The position numbers were made by a program, and so were the translations under genes. The notes beneath the pieces are model-generated. The model made no database searches. It was not told where the DNA came from and saw nothing but the letters and a program-made list of their open reading frames with translations. Shown here one piece after another: positions 21,312 to 28,817 of a stretch of 38,188 nucleotides of DNA (position 1 is the first letter of the stretch; each line of letters opens with the position of its first letter). The stretch comes from Omnitrophica bacterium GWA2_41_15 (GTDB lineage: Bacteria > Omnitrophota > Gorgyraeia > Gygaellales > Profunditerraquicolaceae): contig CAKKQB010000012.1 of NCBI GenBank assembly GCA_919901915.1, positions 7,871 to 46,058 of the forward strand, written 5' to 3'.

Positions 21312-23039
21312 ATGGCTGAAAAGAGAAAAGGTTTTATTACAAAGATAAACAGTAATATGGTTACCGCGAGTTTTGACGCCTTTGTTATTCAGAATGAGGT
21401 TGCGTATATACTTCATGGTGAAGAGCGTCTTAAGGCAGAGGTAATTCGCGTACGCGCTAATACCGTGGAAATGCAGGTTTTTGAGAGCACGACAGGGCTA
21501 AGGGTTGGGGATGAAGTGGAGTTTACTGAAGAGCTTCTTTCTGTTGAGCTTGGACCGGGGCTCCTGGGCCAGATTTTTGATGGCTTGCAAAATCCACTTC
21601 CGCAGTTAGCTGAAAAATGCGGTTTCTTTTTGAAAAGAGGGGTTTATTTAAATGCTCTCGCGGAAGATAAAGAATGGGAATTTAATCCTTTAGTTAAGAC
21701 AGGAGATAAAATCCGGCCGGGAGAAAGAATCGGTTTTGTTCCGGAGAAAATATTCAGGCATTATATAATGACGCCATTCGCGCCACAGGGTATTTCAGAG
21801 ATAATAAAGATAAGCAGCGCCGGAAAATATACTTTGAAACAACCTGTTGCCCGTATTAAGAATCAAGACGGAAATGAAAGTGATGTTTTTATGTCTCAAA
21901 TCTGGCCGGTAAAAATTCCTATCCAGGCATATTCGGAAAAATTAAAACCATTCCAGCCATTGGTAACCAAGATGCGGCTTATAGATTCTCTTTTTCCCGT
22001 TGCTCTTGGCGGCACATACTGCGTTCCTGGGCCATTTGGCGCGGGAAAAACTGTTTTGCAGCAATTAACCTCAAGGCACGCGCAGGTGGACGTGGTAATC
22101 ATTGCTGCTTGCGGGGAGAGGGCAGGCGAGGTCGTTGAGACATTAAAGACTTTTCCGGAATTAATTGACCCGCGCACAAATAGGCCATTGATTGACCGCA
22201 CAGTAATTATTTGCAACACAAGTTCCATGCCTGTAGCGGCAAGGGAATCAAGTGTTTATACCGCGGTAACTATTGCCGAATATTACCGGCAGATGGGATT
22301 AAGTGTTTTGCTTTTGGCAGATTCTACGTCTAGATGGGCGCAGGCAATGCGCGAGATGTCCGGCAGGCTCGAGGAAATTCCTGGAGAAGAAGCGTTTCCC
22401 GCTTATTTGGAATCGCGTATCGCGTCATTTTATGAGCGTTCGGGCGTGGTGAGATTATATGACGGCAGTATCGGCTCGATTACAATAGGCGGGGCAATAA
22501 GCCCCGCTGGCGGAAATTTTGAAGAACCGGTAACGCAGGCAACGTTAAAAGTCGTAGGCGCTTTTCATGGTTTATCGCGCGAACGTTCCGATGCCAGAAG
22601 GTATCCGGCGATAGACCCGCTTATTAGCTGGAGTAAATATAAGAGTTTCATTGACGAAAAGCAGGAGGAGAGGGGCCATGAAATACTGCGCAAAAGCCAC
22701 GAGGTAGCGCAGATGATGAAGGTTATCGGTGAAGAAGGTATATCGCTTGCCGATTACAACAATTATCTTAAGGGTGAGTTTTTTGATTTTGTTTATTTAC
22801 AGCAGGACGCCTTTGATATAGTGGATGAGGCCACTACGGAAGAACGGCAGAAATATGTTTTTAATTTTATATACAATATTTTAGAAATTGATTTTTCTTT
22901 CGCGGGTAAAGAAGAGGCGCTGCATTTTTTTCAGGCGTTGCGGCAGTTTTTTCGTGGCTGGAATTCTTGCGCCTGGAATAGCGAAGAGTTTAAAAAGGCT
23001 GAAAATGAAATATTATTATTGTTACATCCTGTTAAGTAA
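21312..23039 (+). CDS. atpA: V-type ATPase catalytic subunit A
   Basis: This 575-residue catalytic subunit has the Walker A motif GPFGAGKT at residues 240-247, the Glu-bearing AACGERAGEVVETL, VLLLADSTSRWAQAMREMSGRLEEIPGEEAFPAYL (Walker B and substrate contacts), and the A-specific bulge (non-homologous region) at about residues 115-200. The length fits the short bacterial A type. It hydrolyses or makes ATP in alternation with B. Its ribosome binding site (AGGA about 8 bases upstream) is weak compared with that of K. Confidence 0.96.
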   Translation: MAEKRKGFITKINSNMVTASFDAFVIQNEVAYILHGEERLKAEVIRVRANTVEMQVFESTTGLRVGDEVEFTEELLSVELGPGLLGQIFDGLQNPLPQLAEKCGFFLKRGVYLNALAEDKEWEFNPLVKTGDKIRPGERIGFVPEKIFRHYIMTPFAPQGISEIIKISSAGKYTLKQPVARIKNQDGNESDVFMSQIWPVKIPIQAYSEKLKPFQPLVTKMRLIDSLFPVALGGTYCVPGPFGAGKTVLQQLTSRHAQVDVVIIAACGERAGEVVETLKTFPELIDPRTNRPLIDRTVIICNTSSMPVAARESSVYTAVTIAEYYRQMGLSVLLLADSTSRWAQAMREMSGRLEEIPGEEAFPAYLESRIASFYERSGVVRLYDGSIGSITIGGAISPAGGNFEEPVTQATLKVVGAFHGLSRERSDARRYPAIDPLISWSKYKSFIDEKQEERGHEILRKSHEVAQMMKVIGEEGISLADYNNYLKGEFFDFVYLQQDAFDIVDEATTEERQKYVFNFIYNILEIDFSFAGKEEALHFFQALRQFFRGWNSCAWNSEEFKKAENEILLLLHPVK

Positions 23040-23059
23040 AGGATACCGGGAAAAGATAA

Positions 23060-24355
23060 ATGCAGAAGACTTATACTAATATTATTCATATCGCGGGAGA
23101 TGTTATTACGGTTGAAGCTACGGGTATAGGATACTCGGAGATTGCGCAGGTTGTATTCAGGAGAGGTATATCATTAGCGCAGGTTATTCGTATTGACGGA
23201 AAAAAAGTATCTTTGCAAATTTTTGCAGGCAGTAAGGGGGTTTCCACTGGAGACAAGGTAAGGTTTTTAGGGCATTCGATGCGTACTTCAAGCGGAGAAA
23301 ATCTCCTGGGCCGCATCTTTAACGGGAGCGGCCTTCCTTTAGATAAGGGTCCGGAACTTTTTGACAATATGATTGATATCGCGGTTCCTTCAGTTAATCC
23401 TGCCAAAAGAATAATTCCGCGCAAAATGATTCATACCGGATTGCCGATGATAGACGTTTTCAATTCACTTGTTGAATCGCAGAAACTGCCGATTTTTTCA
23501 ATCGCCGGTGAACCTTATAATGAACTTATGGCGCGCCTCGCGATTCAGGCAAAGGTTGATATTATTATTTTAGGCGGCATAGGCCTGAAATATGATGATT
23601 ATCTTTTTTTTAGGGATACACTTGAAGAGCATGGAGCCCTTTCGCGTTCTGTTTTGTTTATTCATACCGCCTCTGACCCTGTTGTTGAATGTTTACTCGT
23701 GCCTGACATAAGCCTGGCAGTTGCCGAGCAATTTGCGCTTGGGGGTAAACGTGTCTTAGTGTTATTGACAGATATGACTAATTTTTGCGACGCCTTGAAG
23801 GAGATTTCTATTACTATGGAACAGGTCCCTTCAAATCGCGGTTACCCCGGAGATCTTTACAGCCAATTAGCCAGCCGTTACGAAAAAGCGGTAGATTTTC
23901 AAGGCGCAGGGTCCATTACAATTTTATCCGCGACTACTATGCCCGGAGATGATGTTACCCATCCTGTGCCGGATAATACCGGTTATATTACTGAAGGACA
24001 ATTTTATTTGAAAAATGGCGTGATTGAGCCGTTTGGTTCTTTAAGCCGTTTAAAACAGCAGGTAAATGGAAATACCCGCGATGATCATCGCGCTATTATG
24101 AATACTATGATTCAGTTGTTTGCCAGTTATCGCGAGACGCTGGAAAAACAGGCAATGGGTTTTCAGATGAGCGTTTGGGACAAGAAATTACTTTGTTACG
24201 GTAAGCTTTTTGAGGCTAAAATGATGTCTTTGAAAGTGAATATCCCGCTTGAGAAAGCGCTGGATCAAGGCTGGGAAATTCTGGCAGAGTGTTTTAGCCC
24301 CGAAGAGACGGGAATTAAGAAAGATATAATTGAAAAGTATTGGCCGAAAAATTAA
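23060..24355 (+). CDS. atpB: V-type ATPase regulatory subunit B
   Basis: The 431-residue non-catalytic head subunit has [46 protein letters not shown], the B-type [13 protein letters not shown] in place of a P-loop, [16 protein letters not shown], and the [16 protein letters not shown] and [24 protein letters not shown] blocks. It pairs with A to form the A3B3 ring. It starts 20 bases after the A gene, with GGGAAAAG as a modest ribosome binding site. Confidence 0.96.
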   Translation: MQKTYTNIIHIAGDVITVEATGIGYSEIAQVVFRRGISLAQVIRIDGKKVSLQIFAGSKGVSTGDKVRFLGHSMRTSSGENLLGRIFNGSGLPLDKGPELFDNMIDIAVPSVNPAKRIIPRKMIHTGLPMIDVFNSLVESQKLPIFSIAGEPYNELMARLAIQAKVDIIILGGIGLKYDDYLFFRDTLEEHGALSRSVLFIHTASDPVVECLLVPDISLAVAEQFALGGKRVLVLLTDMTNFCDALKEISITMEQVPSNRGYPGDLYSQLASRYEKAVDFQGAGSITILSATTMPGDDVTHPVPDNTGYITEGQFYLKNGVIEPFGSLSRLKQQVNGNTRDDHRAIMNTMIQLFASYRETLEKQAMGFQMSVWDKKLLCYGKLFEAKMMSLKVNIPLEKALDQGWEILAECFSPEETGIKKDIIEKYWPKN

Positions 24356-24370
24356 GCGGATAGTAAGATG

Positions 24371-24434
24371 AGCGTAGAGCGCATAGGACGTGGTGAACTA
24401 AGCGCTACCCGCTATACGCTCTACGCTATACGCT
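24371..24434 (+). repeat. heptamer repeats between atpB and atpD
   Basis: AGCGTAG at 24371 is followed by the opposite-strand form of the same heptamer: CTACCCG, CTATACG, CTCTACG and CTATACG from 24405 to 24432. The array is interrupted at 24435 by the nested palindromic element. It resumes as ACGCTCT, ACGCTTT and ACGCTAA at 24565-24585, right before the D start. Confidence 0.8.
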
Positions 24435-24564
24435 GGGACTGTTGCGAAATGCCATTTTTCGTCATTCCGGCGAAAGCCGGAATCCAGAACTCTTTGATTT
24501 CAATAGGCTTATGGATACCGGCTTTCGCCGGTATGACGATTTTAATGTATTTCGCAATAGTCCC
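24435..24564. mobile_element. nested palindromic element (MITE-like), copy 3
   Basis: The outer arms are GGGACTGTTGCGAAAT (24435-24450) and ATTTCGCAATAGTCCC (24549-24564), matching in 15 of 16 positions. The inner arms are GTCATTCCGGCGAAAGCCGG..CCGGCTTTCGCCGGTATGAC. ACGCT flanks both sides, the reverse complement of the AGCGT that flanks copy 1, consistent with a 5-bp target duplication at the same target. It lies between atpB and atpD. Confidence 0.82.
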
Positions 24565-24587
24565 ACGCTCTACGCTTTACGCTAAGA

Positions 24588-25205
24588 ATGGGACAGGTAA
24601 AACTAACTAAAGGGGAATTAAAAAGACAGCGCGACTGCCTAAGGCAATATGAGAGATACTTGCCCACTTTGCAGCTTAAAAAACAGCAGTTACAAATGGA
24701 AATTCTTTGGCAGGTAACGTTGCTTTCCGAAAAAAAACACATTCTTAATAAGAAAAAAGAAGCGGTATTGGTCTGGGGAGGTCTTTTAGCTGAACCGGTG
24801 ATAAATCTAAAGGGTTGGCTTGTTCCCTCGAATATTGTAACCACAGTAAAAAATATCGCCGGGATAGAACTGCCGGTTTTTGAACGCGTGGATTTTCTTG
24901 AGGCGGAATACGATTTATTTGAAACAGCCCCTTGGGTGGATTTTGCTATTGAAGCATTAAGGCAGGTTGTTTCTTCGCGAAAAGAAGTTGAGGCGCTAGA
25001 AGAAGGGATTGGGATTCTAAAATACGAATTGCGTATTACTACGCAGAGGGTAAATCTCTTTGAAAAAATAAAAATTCCGGAAGCGCAAAAAACAATACAC
25101 CTGATTAAAATTTATATTGGCGATCAGATGGCTAATGCTGTAGGCCGTAGTAAAATAGCGAAAAGGAAGATAGAAGAAGGGGTTCTTGAAGGGGCGGGTG
25201 TATGA
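24588..25205 (+). CDS. atpD: V-type ATPase subunit D (rotor shaft)
   Basis: The 205-residue central rotor shaft has the family N-terminus MGQVKLTKGELKRQRDCLRQYERYLPTLQLKKQQLQ and a matching C-terminal helix (QRVNLFEKIKIPEAQKTIHLIKIYIGDQMANAVGRSKIAKRKIE), the two long coiled-coil arms that insert into A3B3. No Shine-Dalgarno sequence precedes the ATG; the upstream bases are heptamer repeat. Translation may therefore be weak, which suits a subunit needed once per three A and B. It overlaps atpI by ATGA. Confidence 0.92.
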   Translation: MGQVKLTKGELKRQRDCLRQYERYLPTLQLKKQQLQMEILWQVTLLSEKKHILNKKKEAVLVWGGLLAEPVINLKGWLVPSNIVTTVKNIAGIELPVFERVDFLEAEYDLFETAPWVDFAIEALRQVVSSRKEVEALEEGIGILKYELRITTQRVNLFEKIKIPEAQKTIHLIKIYIGDQMANAVGRSKIAKRKIEEGVLEGAGV

Positions 25206-26974
25206 TTGTAAGGATGAAAAAAATCGCGTTGATTACGCAGGCTAAAGACGCGCAAGATGCTCTTAAGTCTTTGCGCTCTCTTGGTGTTGTGCATGTAGAG
25301 CATAGCCAGTTACCCAAAAATAAAGATATTAATCTTATTCAGGATGATTTGTCCTTGATTAATCAGGCGCTGGATGTTATTTTGAAAGCAGAGTTTAGCG
25401 TTGGCCGCGAAGGAACTCTTTGTCGTAAGGATGTTACTGATTGGAAGGCTGCCGCGAGGCATATTATTGATACTTGGAAGAGGATTGATCATCTGCAGGA
25501 ATTTTCTAAACAGTTAAATTCAGAAATTAAGGAGTGGGGACCATGGGGAGATTTTGACCCTAATGAAGTCCGGAAATTAGCTCAGAAAAATATTTATTTG
25601 AGGTTGTTTCAGGTTCCGGCGAAAGAAATGAAGAATTTTCCTCTTGCCGCGCGGGTAAGTAAGATATTTACTAAAGGCAATGTTGTCTATTGCGCTGTTT
25701 TTTCGCGTGAAAAATTTGAGTGCGCCTTTAAGGAGATAGGTTTACCTAAGATGAGCCTATCACAAATGCGAGGGCGTATTGCCGAGGATTGGCGTATTAT
25801 AGAATCTCTTAATGATGATTTGAGGAGTTTTTTTAGTTACCGGACAAGCCTTTTTCAGATAAAGAAATCATTGGAAAAAGAACTTGGGTTTCAAGAGGCG
25901 TTAGGAGGGATGGCGCAATCCAAAACCCTTACTTATTTATGCGGATTTGCTCCATTTGACAGTGAAACAATGCTGGTAAGTCTTGCCAAGAAAGAGAGAT
26001 GGGGGCTTTTTATTACTGATCCCGGCGAAGATGAACTAGTGCCGACCCTAATTCGCAATCCCGGATGGGTTTCTATTATTACTCCGGTTTTTAAACTCTT
26101 AGAAATAGTTCCCGGATACCGGGAATTAGATGTAAGTATGCTATTTCTTATATTTTTTAGTTTATTTTTTGGGATTCTTATAGGTGACGCGGGATATGGC
26201 ACAACCTATTTATTAATTACTTTTCTGGCACATAAAAAATTATGTAAAAAATACCCAAATAATAAAGTTTTTTTTCTCTTTTATATTTTAAGTTTTTGCG
26301 CTATTATATGGGGAGCATTGACTGGTTCTTTTTTTGGTCAGGAATGGCTGGTAAAAGCAGGAATTAAGCCGCTTATGCCCAGCCTAAATAATACTAAAAA
26401 TATTCAGGCTTTTTGTTTTTTTCTGGGGGCGCTGCATTTAAGCATTGCTCATTCATGGAGGGTAATTTTAAAACTTCCTTCATTAACGGCTTTAGCGGAT
26501 ATCGGCTGGGTACTTATACTTTGGGCGGCATTCTTTTTCGCGAAGCTACTTATTTTATCGCAAGGTCTGCCTTTTTACGCTACTTGGCTTCTTATCGCCG
26601 GGATGATTTTGGTTGTATTCTTTACTAATCCGCGGAAGAATATTTTAAAGGCTGTGGGTGAAGGCTTAGGCGCGTTAGCTTTAAGCTTGATGAATAATTT
26701 TACTGACGTGGTTTCTTATGTTCGTCTTTTTGCTGTGGGGCTAGCCGGCGTAGCTATCGCGGATACTTTTAATAGTATGGCTTTTAGTGTAGGAACTGGG
26801 AGTGTTTTGGCAATAATAGCCAGCGGTTTTATTATTATAGCTGGGCATAGCTTAAATTTAATATTAGGTCCGATGTCGGTTTTGGTGCACGGAGTCAGGC
26901 TTAATGTCCTTGAGTTTTCCGGGCATGCTAATGTTACATGGAGTGGGGTTGCTTATAAACCGTTCAAAGAATAA
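25202..26974 (+). CDS. atpI: V-type ATPase membrane stator subunit I (a)
   Basis: This 590-residue subunit forms the ion half-channels. The N-terminal 300 residues are cytoplasmic, with the ferredoxin-like opening MIVRMKKIALITQAKDAQDALKSLRSLGVVHVEHS. Membrane helices follow from about residue 310 (MLFLIFFSLFFGILIGDAGYG, VFFLFYILSFCAIIWGALTGSFFG and so on, about 7-8 helices). The essential Arg is in the conserved MNNFTDVVSYVRLFAVGLAG helix. The C-terminus FSGHANVTWSGVAYKPF matches the family. An alternative start at 25214 (MKKIALI) is equally plausible. Confidence 0.94.
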   Translation: MIVRMKKIALITQAKDAQDALKSLRSLGVVHVEHSQLPKNKDINLIQDDLSLINQALDVILKAEFSVGREGTLCRKDVTDWKAAARHIIDTWKRIDHLQEFSKQLNSEIKEWGPWGDFDPNEVRKLAQKNIYLRLFQVPAKEMKNFPLAARVSKIFTKGNVVYCAVFSREKFECAFKEIGLPKMSLSQMRGRIAEDWRIIESLNDDLRSFFSYRTSLFQIKKSLEKELGFQEALGGMAQSKTLTYLCGFAPFDSETMLVSLAKKERWGLFITDPGEDELVPTLIRNPGWVSIITPVFKLLEIVPGYRELDVSMLFLIFFSLFFGILIGDAGYGTTYLLITFLAHKKLCKKYPNNKVFFLFYILSFCAIIWGALTGSFFGQEWLVKAGIKPLMPSLNNTKNIQAFCFFLGALHLSIAHSWRVILKLPSLTALADIGWVLILWAAFFFAKLLILSQGLPFYATWLLIAGMILVVFFTNPRKNILKAVGEGLGALALSLMNNFTDVVSYVRLFAVGLAGVAIADTFNSMAFSVGTGSVLAIIASGFIIIAGHSLNLILGPMSVLVHGVRLNVLEFSGHANVTWSGVAYKPFKE

Positions 26975-27026
26975 TTTGTATTTAAGGAGAAAAATATTTT
27001 AAGTTTTAAGCTCTAAGGAGGATGAT

Positions 27027-27485
27027 ATGGAGACGGGGGTTTTAACGCAGTTTAAGGATTTGGGCGCGATTATGGTTATGGCTTTTTCAGCAGTAGGCTC
27101 GGGTTGGGGCGCGGGTATTGCCGGAATGGCCGCGATTGGGGCGTGGAAGAAAAATTTTTCCCAGAATAAGCCCGCTTCTTTTATGTTAGTGGCTTTTGTA
27201 GGCGCTCCTTTAACTCAGACGGTTTATGGGATGATTGTAATGAATAAGATGTTTGAGATTGCTTCTAAGGGGCAATATCTTTGGGGAATAGGCGCGTTTG
27301 CTGGTTTAGCCATAGGCCTTTCCGCTCTTTGGCAGGGAAAATGCGCGGCTTGCGCCTGCGATGCTATGGGGGAAACTGGCAAAGGATTTGGGAATTATAT
27401 CGTGATTTTAGGTATTACTGAAACAGTAGCTTTATTTGTGATGGCCTTTACTCTCGGGCTTTTAGGAAAATTAGCGACGGGTTAA
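27027..27485 (+). CDS. atpK: V-type ATPase ring subunit K (Na+-type proteolipid)
   Basis: This is a 152-residue, four-helix duplicated proteolipid. Helix 2 has PLTQTVYG (L62, T63, Q64), helix 3 has WQGK (Q103) and helix 4 has ITET (E132). Together these match the Leu, Thr, Gln, Gln and Glu ligands of the Na+-binding site known from Enterococcus hirae NtpK. The ring probably carries Na+, one carboxylate per four helices. An excellent AAGGAGG sits 6 bases before the ATG, the strongest site in the operon, which fits the need for many copies. It is the last gene of the operon. Confidence 0.93.
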   Translation: METGVLTQFKDLGAIMVMAFSAVGSGWGAGIAGMAAIGAWKKNFSQNKPASFMLVAFVGAPLTQTVYGMIVMNKMFEIASKGQYLWGIGAFAGLAIGLSALWQGKCAACACDAMGETGKGFGNYIVILGITETVALFVMAFTLGLLGKLATG

Positions 27486-27508
27486 TAATCGGGCGGTTGT
27501 AAAAAGTT

Positions 27509-27585
27509 GGGCGGTTAGTTCAGTTGGTTAGAACGTCTCCCTTACACGGAGAAGGTCAGGGGTTCGAGTCCTCTACCGCCTACCA
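27509..27585 (+). tRNA. tRNA-Val (anticodon TAC)
   Basis: The full cloverleaf is readable. The acceptor GGGCGGT pairs with ACCGCCT (one G:U), the D arm contains AGTTCAGTTGGTTAGAAC, the anticodon stem TCTCC/GGAGA holds the loop CTTACAC (TAC), and the T arm has GGTTCGAGTCC. The 3' CCA is encoded. It starts 23 bases after the atpK stop. Confidence 0.95.
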
Positions 27586-27594
27586 AAATATTTA

Positions 27595-27623
27595 TTGCAA
27601 GTATCATTGTTTTACACTATAAT
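27595..27623 (+). promoter_or_regulatory. sigma-70-type promoter of tRNA-Asp
   Basis: TTGCAA (27595-27600) and TATAAT (27618-27623) are separated by exactly 17 bases. The predicted start near 27630 lies about 10 bases before tRNA-Asp. Confidence 0.75.
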
Positions 27624-27640
27624 CTAGTTTCTATGTTATT

Positions 27641-27719
27641 GGGGCCGTGGCCTAGCCTGGTTCATGGCGTCTCCCTGTCACGGAGAAGATCGCGAGTTCA
27701 AATCTCGTCGGCCCCGCCA
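27641..27719 (+). tRNA. tRNA-Asp (anticodon GTC)
   Basis: The acceptor GGGGCCG pairs with CGGCCCC. The anticodon stem TCTCC/GGAGA holds CTGTCAC (GTC). The T arm is CGAGTTCAAATCTCG, and the final CCA is encoded. The D loop is slightly long. A strong terminator follows at once. Confidence 0.95.
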
Positions 27720-27722
27720 AAT

Positions 27723-27757
27723 AAAAAAACCCTACCGATAATCGGTAGGGTTTTTTT
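27723..27757. terminator. bidirectional rho-independent terminator
   Basis: A perfect stem ACCCTACCGA/TCGGTAGGGT with a short loop is flanked by seven A on the left and seven T on the right. It ends the plus-strand tRNA transcript and the convergent minus-strand tRNA-Leu transcript. Confidence 0.92.
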
Positions 27758-27766
27758 ATTTAATTA

Positions 27767-27849
27767 TGCGCGAGGAGGGAGTTGAACCCTCATAGTCTTG
27801 CGACCAACAGCCCCTCAAACTGTCGCGTCTGCCATTCCGCCACCCGCGC
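27767..27849 (-). tRNA. tRNA-Leu (anticodon GAG)
   Basis: On the minus strand the acceptor GCGCGGG pairs with CTCGCGC. The anticodon stem ACAGT/GCTGT holds TTGAGGG (GAG). A long variable arm (TTGGTCGCAAGACTA) marks a class II tRNA. The CCA is not encoded, unlike the two tRNAs beside it. Confidence 0.92.
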
Positions 27850-27878
27850 GTTATACTTTTTCAGAAGTATTCATCGGT

Positions 27879-27953
27879 GTCATTGCGAGCCCCTTTAGGG
27901 GCGAAGCAATCTATCTTAAGATTGCTTCGTCGCTTGCGGCTCCTCGCAATGAT
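27879..27953. repeat. CATTGCGAG-type palindromic repeat
   Basis: CATTGCGAGC near 27881 and GCTCCTCGCAATG near 27939 are inverted arms. An inner inverted pair, GCGAAGCAATCT and AGATTGCTTCGTCGC, forms a second hairpin. It is a common dispersed palindrome type. The rest of the 27850-28098 gap shows no gene, only one copy of the ACGAAAGAACC motif at 28012-28022. Confidence 0.8.
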
Positions 27954-28011
27954 ACGGTTACTTCCAAGGGCTGAGCTGTTATGATAATTGTCATTCCTTA
28001 CTACCTTAAAT

Positions 28012-28022
28012 ACGAAAGAACC
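28012..28022 (+). repeat. ACGAAAGAACC dispersed motif, second copy
   Basis: This matches the motif at 14411-14421. Upstream context also agrees with the inverted copy near 14160-14186 (TACCTTAAA before AC.AAAGAACC). No gene follows it on the plus strand. Confidence 0.35.
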
Positions 28023-28098
28023 ATAAATTCCTATTTGTTATTTTACCACCGATATTTTTATATTCAATGATTTTTTCTTCTTTTACAACCTCTTGTGA

Positions 28099-28410
28099 TT
28101 ATGCCCCAACGTATTTAACTCTTTTACTTATTGTTGCTGATACTGCTACCATTATTCCCCACATTAAGAAAATAACCAAGGTCATCGGAACGCCAACCTT
28201 CATCATTTCCGGAAAAATTTCGGGAAGGCTAGCAGTTAAGAAGGGTGGATAAAAAACAATTTCTCCATGCGCGATATGTTCGACTGCTAACATTGCCACC
28301 CCACCCCAAAACATTGAATTTAACCAATTTAAATGGTATTTCTTAGGAACCTTTTTTCCTACAACAGTTGTAAGTATTGCTACACTCATAGGAACAACAA
28401 AACAAGCCAT
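28099..28410 (-). CDS. small membrane protein B of the nikR locus, unknown
   Basis: The 103-residue protein starts MACFVVPMSVAILTTVVG and has about three hydrophobic helices (residues about 3-18, 28-46 and 70-95). AAGGAGG sits 5 bases upstream of the ATG at 28410, inside the end of the preceding gene, whose stop lies 2 bases before this start. It is a paralogue of the 92-residue protein: both have a second helix ending W-G-G/A-V-A-M..V-E/D-H-I, then a 15-25 residue loop, then a third helix with V-x-x-W-G. The conserved acidic-His pair could bind metal. I do not recognise the family. Its place behind nikR suggests nickel or another metal. Confidence 0.72.
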   Translation of the reverse strand: MACFVVPMSVAILTTVVGKKVPKKYHLNWLNSMFWGGVAMLAVEHIAHGEIVFYPPFLTASLPEIFPEMMKVGVPMTLVIFLMWGIMVAVSATISKRVKYVGA

Positions 28411-28412
28411 TT

Positions 28413-28691
28413 TTACCTCCTTTTTAAATTTGAGATTAATAATGAAACTCCCCAAATCACAAACACTGGCACTAACATTACGATGCCCAGCATAGCGCTA
28501 TTTGCAATCATTCCGTCAGTCGTCTTCTCTAGAAATGCGTTTCCTTCATATCTCAATATATGATCGACAAGAATCATTGCTACCGCGCCCCAAAGCATTA
28601 GAGCTAAAAAACCTAGCTTGTATTGCCTGGGCAAAATAAATTTTGCTACAGTCGCGCTTGTTGCCACGACAGAAGTCGTTACTAACCACAT
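28413..28691 (-). CDS. small membrane protein A of the nikR locus, unknown
   Basis: The 92-residue protein MWLVTTSVVATSATVAKFILP has about three membrane helices (residues about 3-18, 26-44 and 63-86) and ends SNLKRR, which is positively charged and probably cytoplasmic. AAAGGAGG lies 6 bases before the ATG. It contains LWGAVAMILVDHI, matched by FWGGVAMLAVEHI in the adjacent protein, so the two arose by duplication. It is separated from nikR by 126 bases that could carry an operator. The family is not recognised; a role in metal uptake or sensing is inferred only from the neighbouring regulator. Confidence 0.72.
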   Translation of the reverse strand: MWLVTTSVVATSATVAKFILPRQYKLGFLALMLWGAVAMILVDHILRYEGNAFLEKTTDGMIANSAMLGIVMLVPVFVIWGVSLLISNLKRR

Positions 28692-28771
28692 CGTTTACCT
28701 CCTTTCATTTTTGGGTTAAAAATCTGCCTGCGCCTTATACTACCAATGAATATATCGTCTATCGCATTGTT

Positions 28772-28788
28772 ACGAATATAATAATCGT
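28772..28788. promoter_or_regulatory. candidate operator upstream of the small membrane proteins
   Basis: ACGAATATAATAATCGT is a palindrome matching itself in 14 of 17 positions, within the gap between nikR and its downstream genes. It is surrounded by GTTAC on both sides in the same orientation. It does not match the GTATGA..TCATAC site of enteric NikR, so assignment to NikR is speculative. Confidence 0.35.
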
Positions 28789-28817
28789 GTTACTATTTGG
28801 TAAAAAAATAATACTCT

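Noticed and set aside
24368-24610. An 80-codon plus-strand frame between atpB and atpD (reads VIPAKAGIQ..WIPAFAGMT)
   Set aside because: It is a translation of heptamer repeats and the nested palindrome; this peptide is the standard false ORF of GTCATTC-type repeats, and it overlaps the atpD start.
28067-28252. A 61-codon plus-strand frame over the small membrane protein B gene
   Set aside because: It is antisense to a gene with a strong ribosome binding site and a paralogue next door; no independent support.
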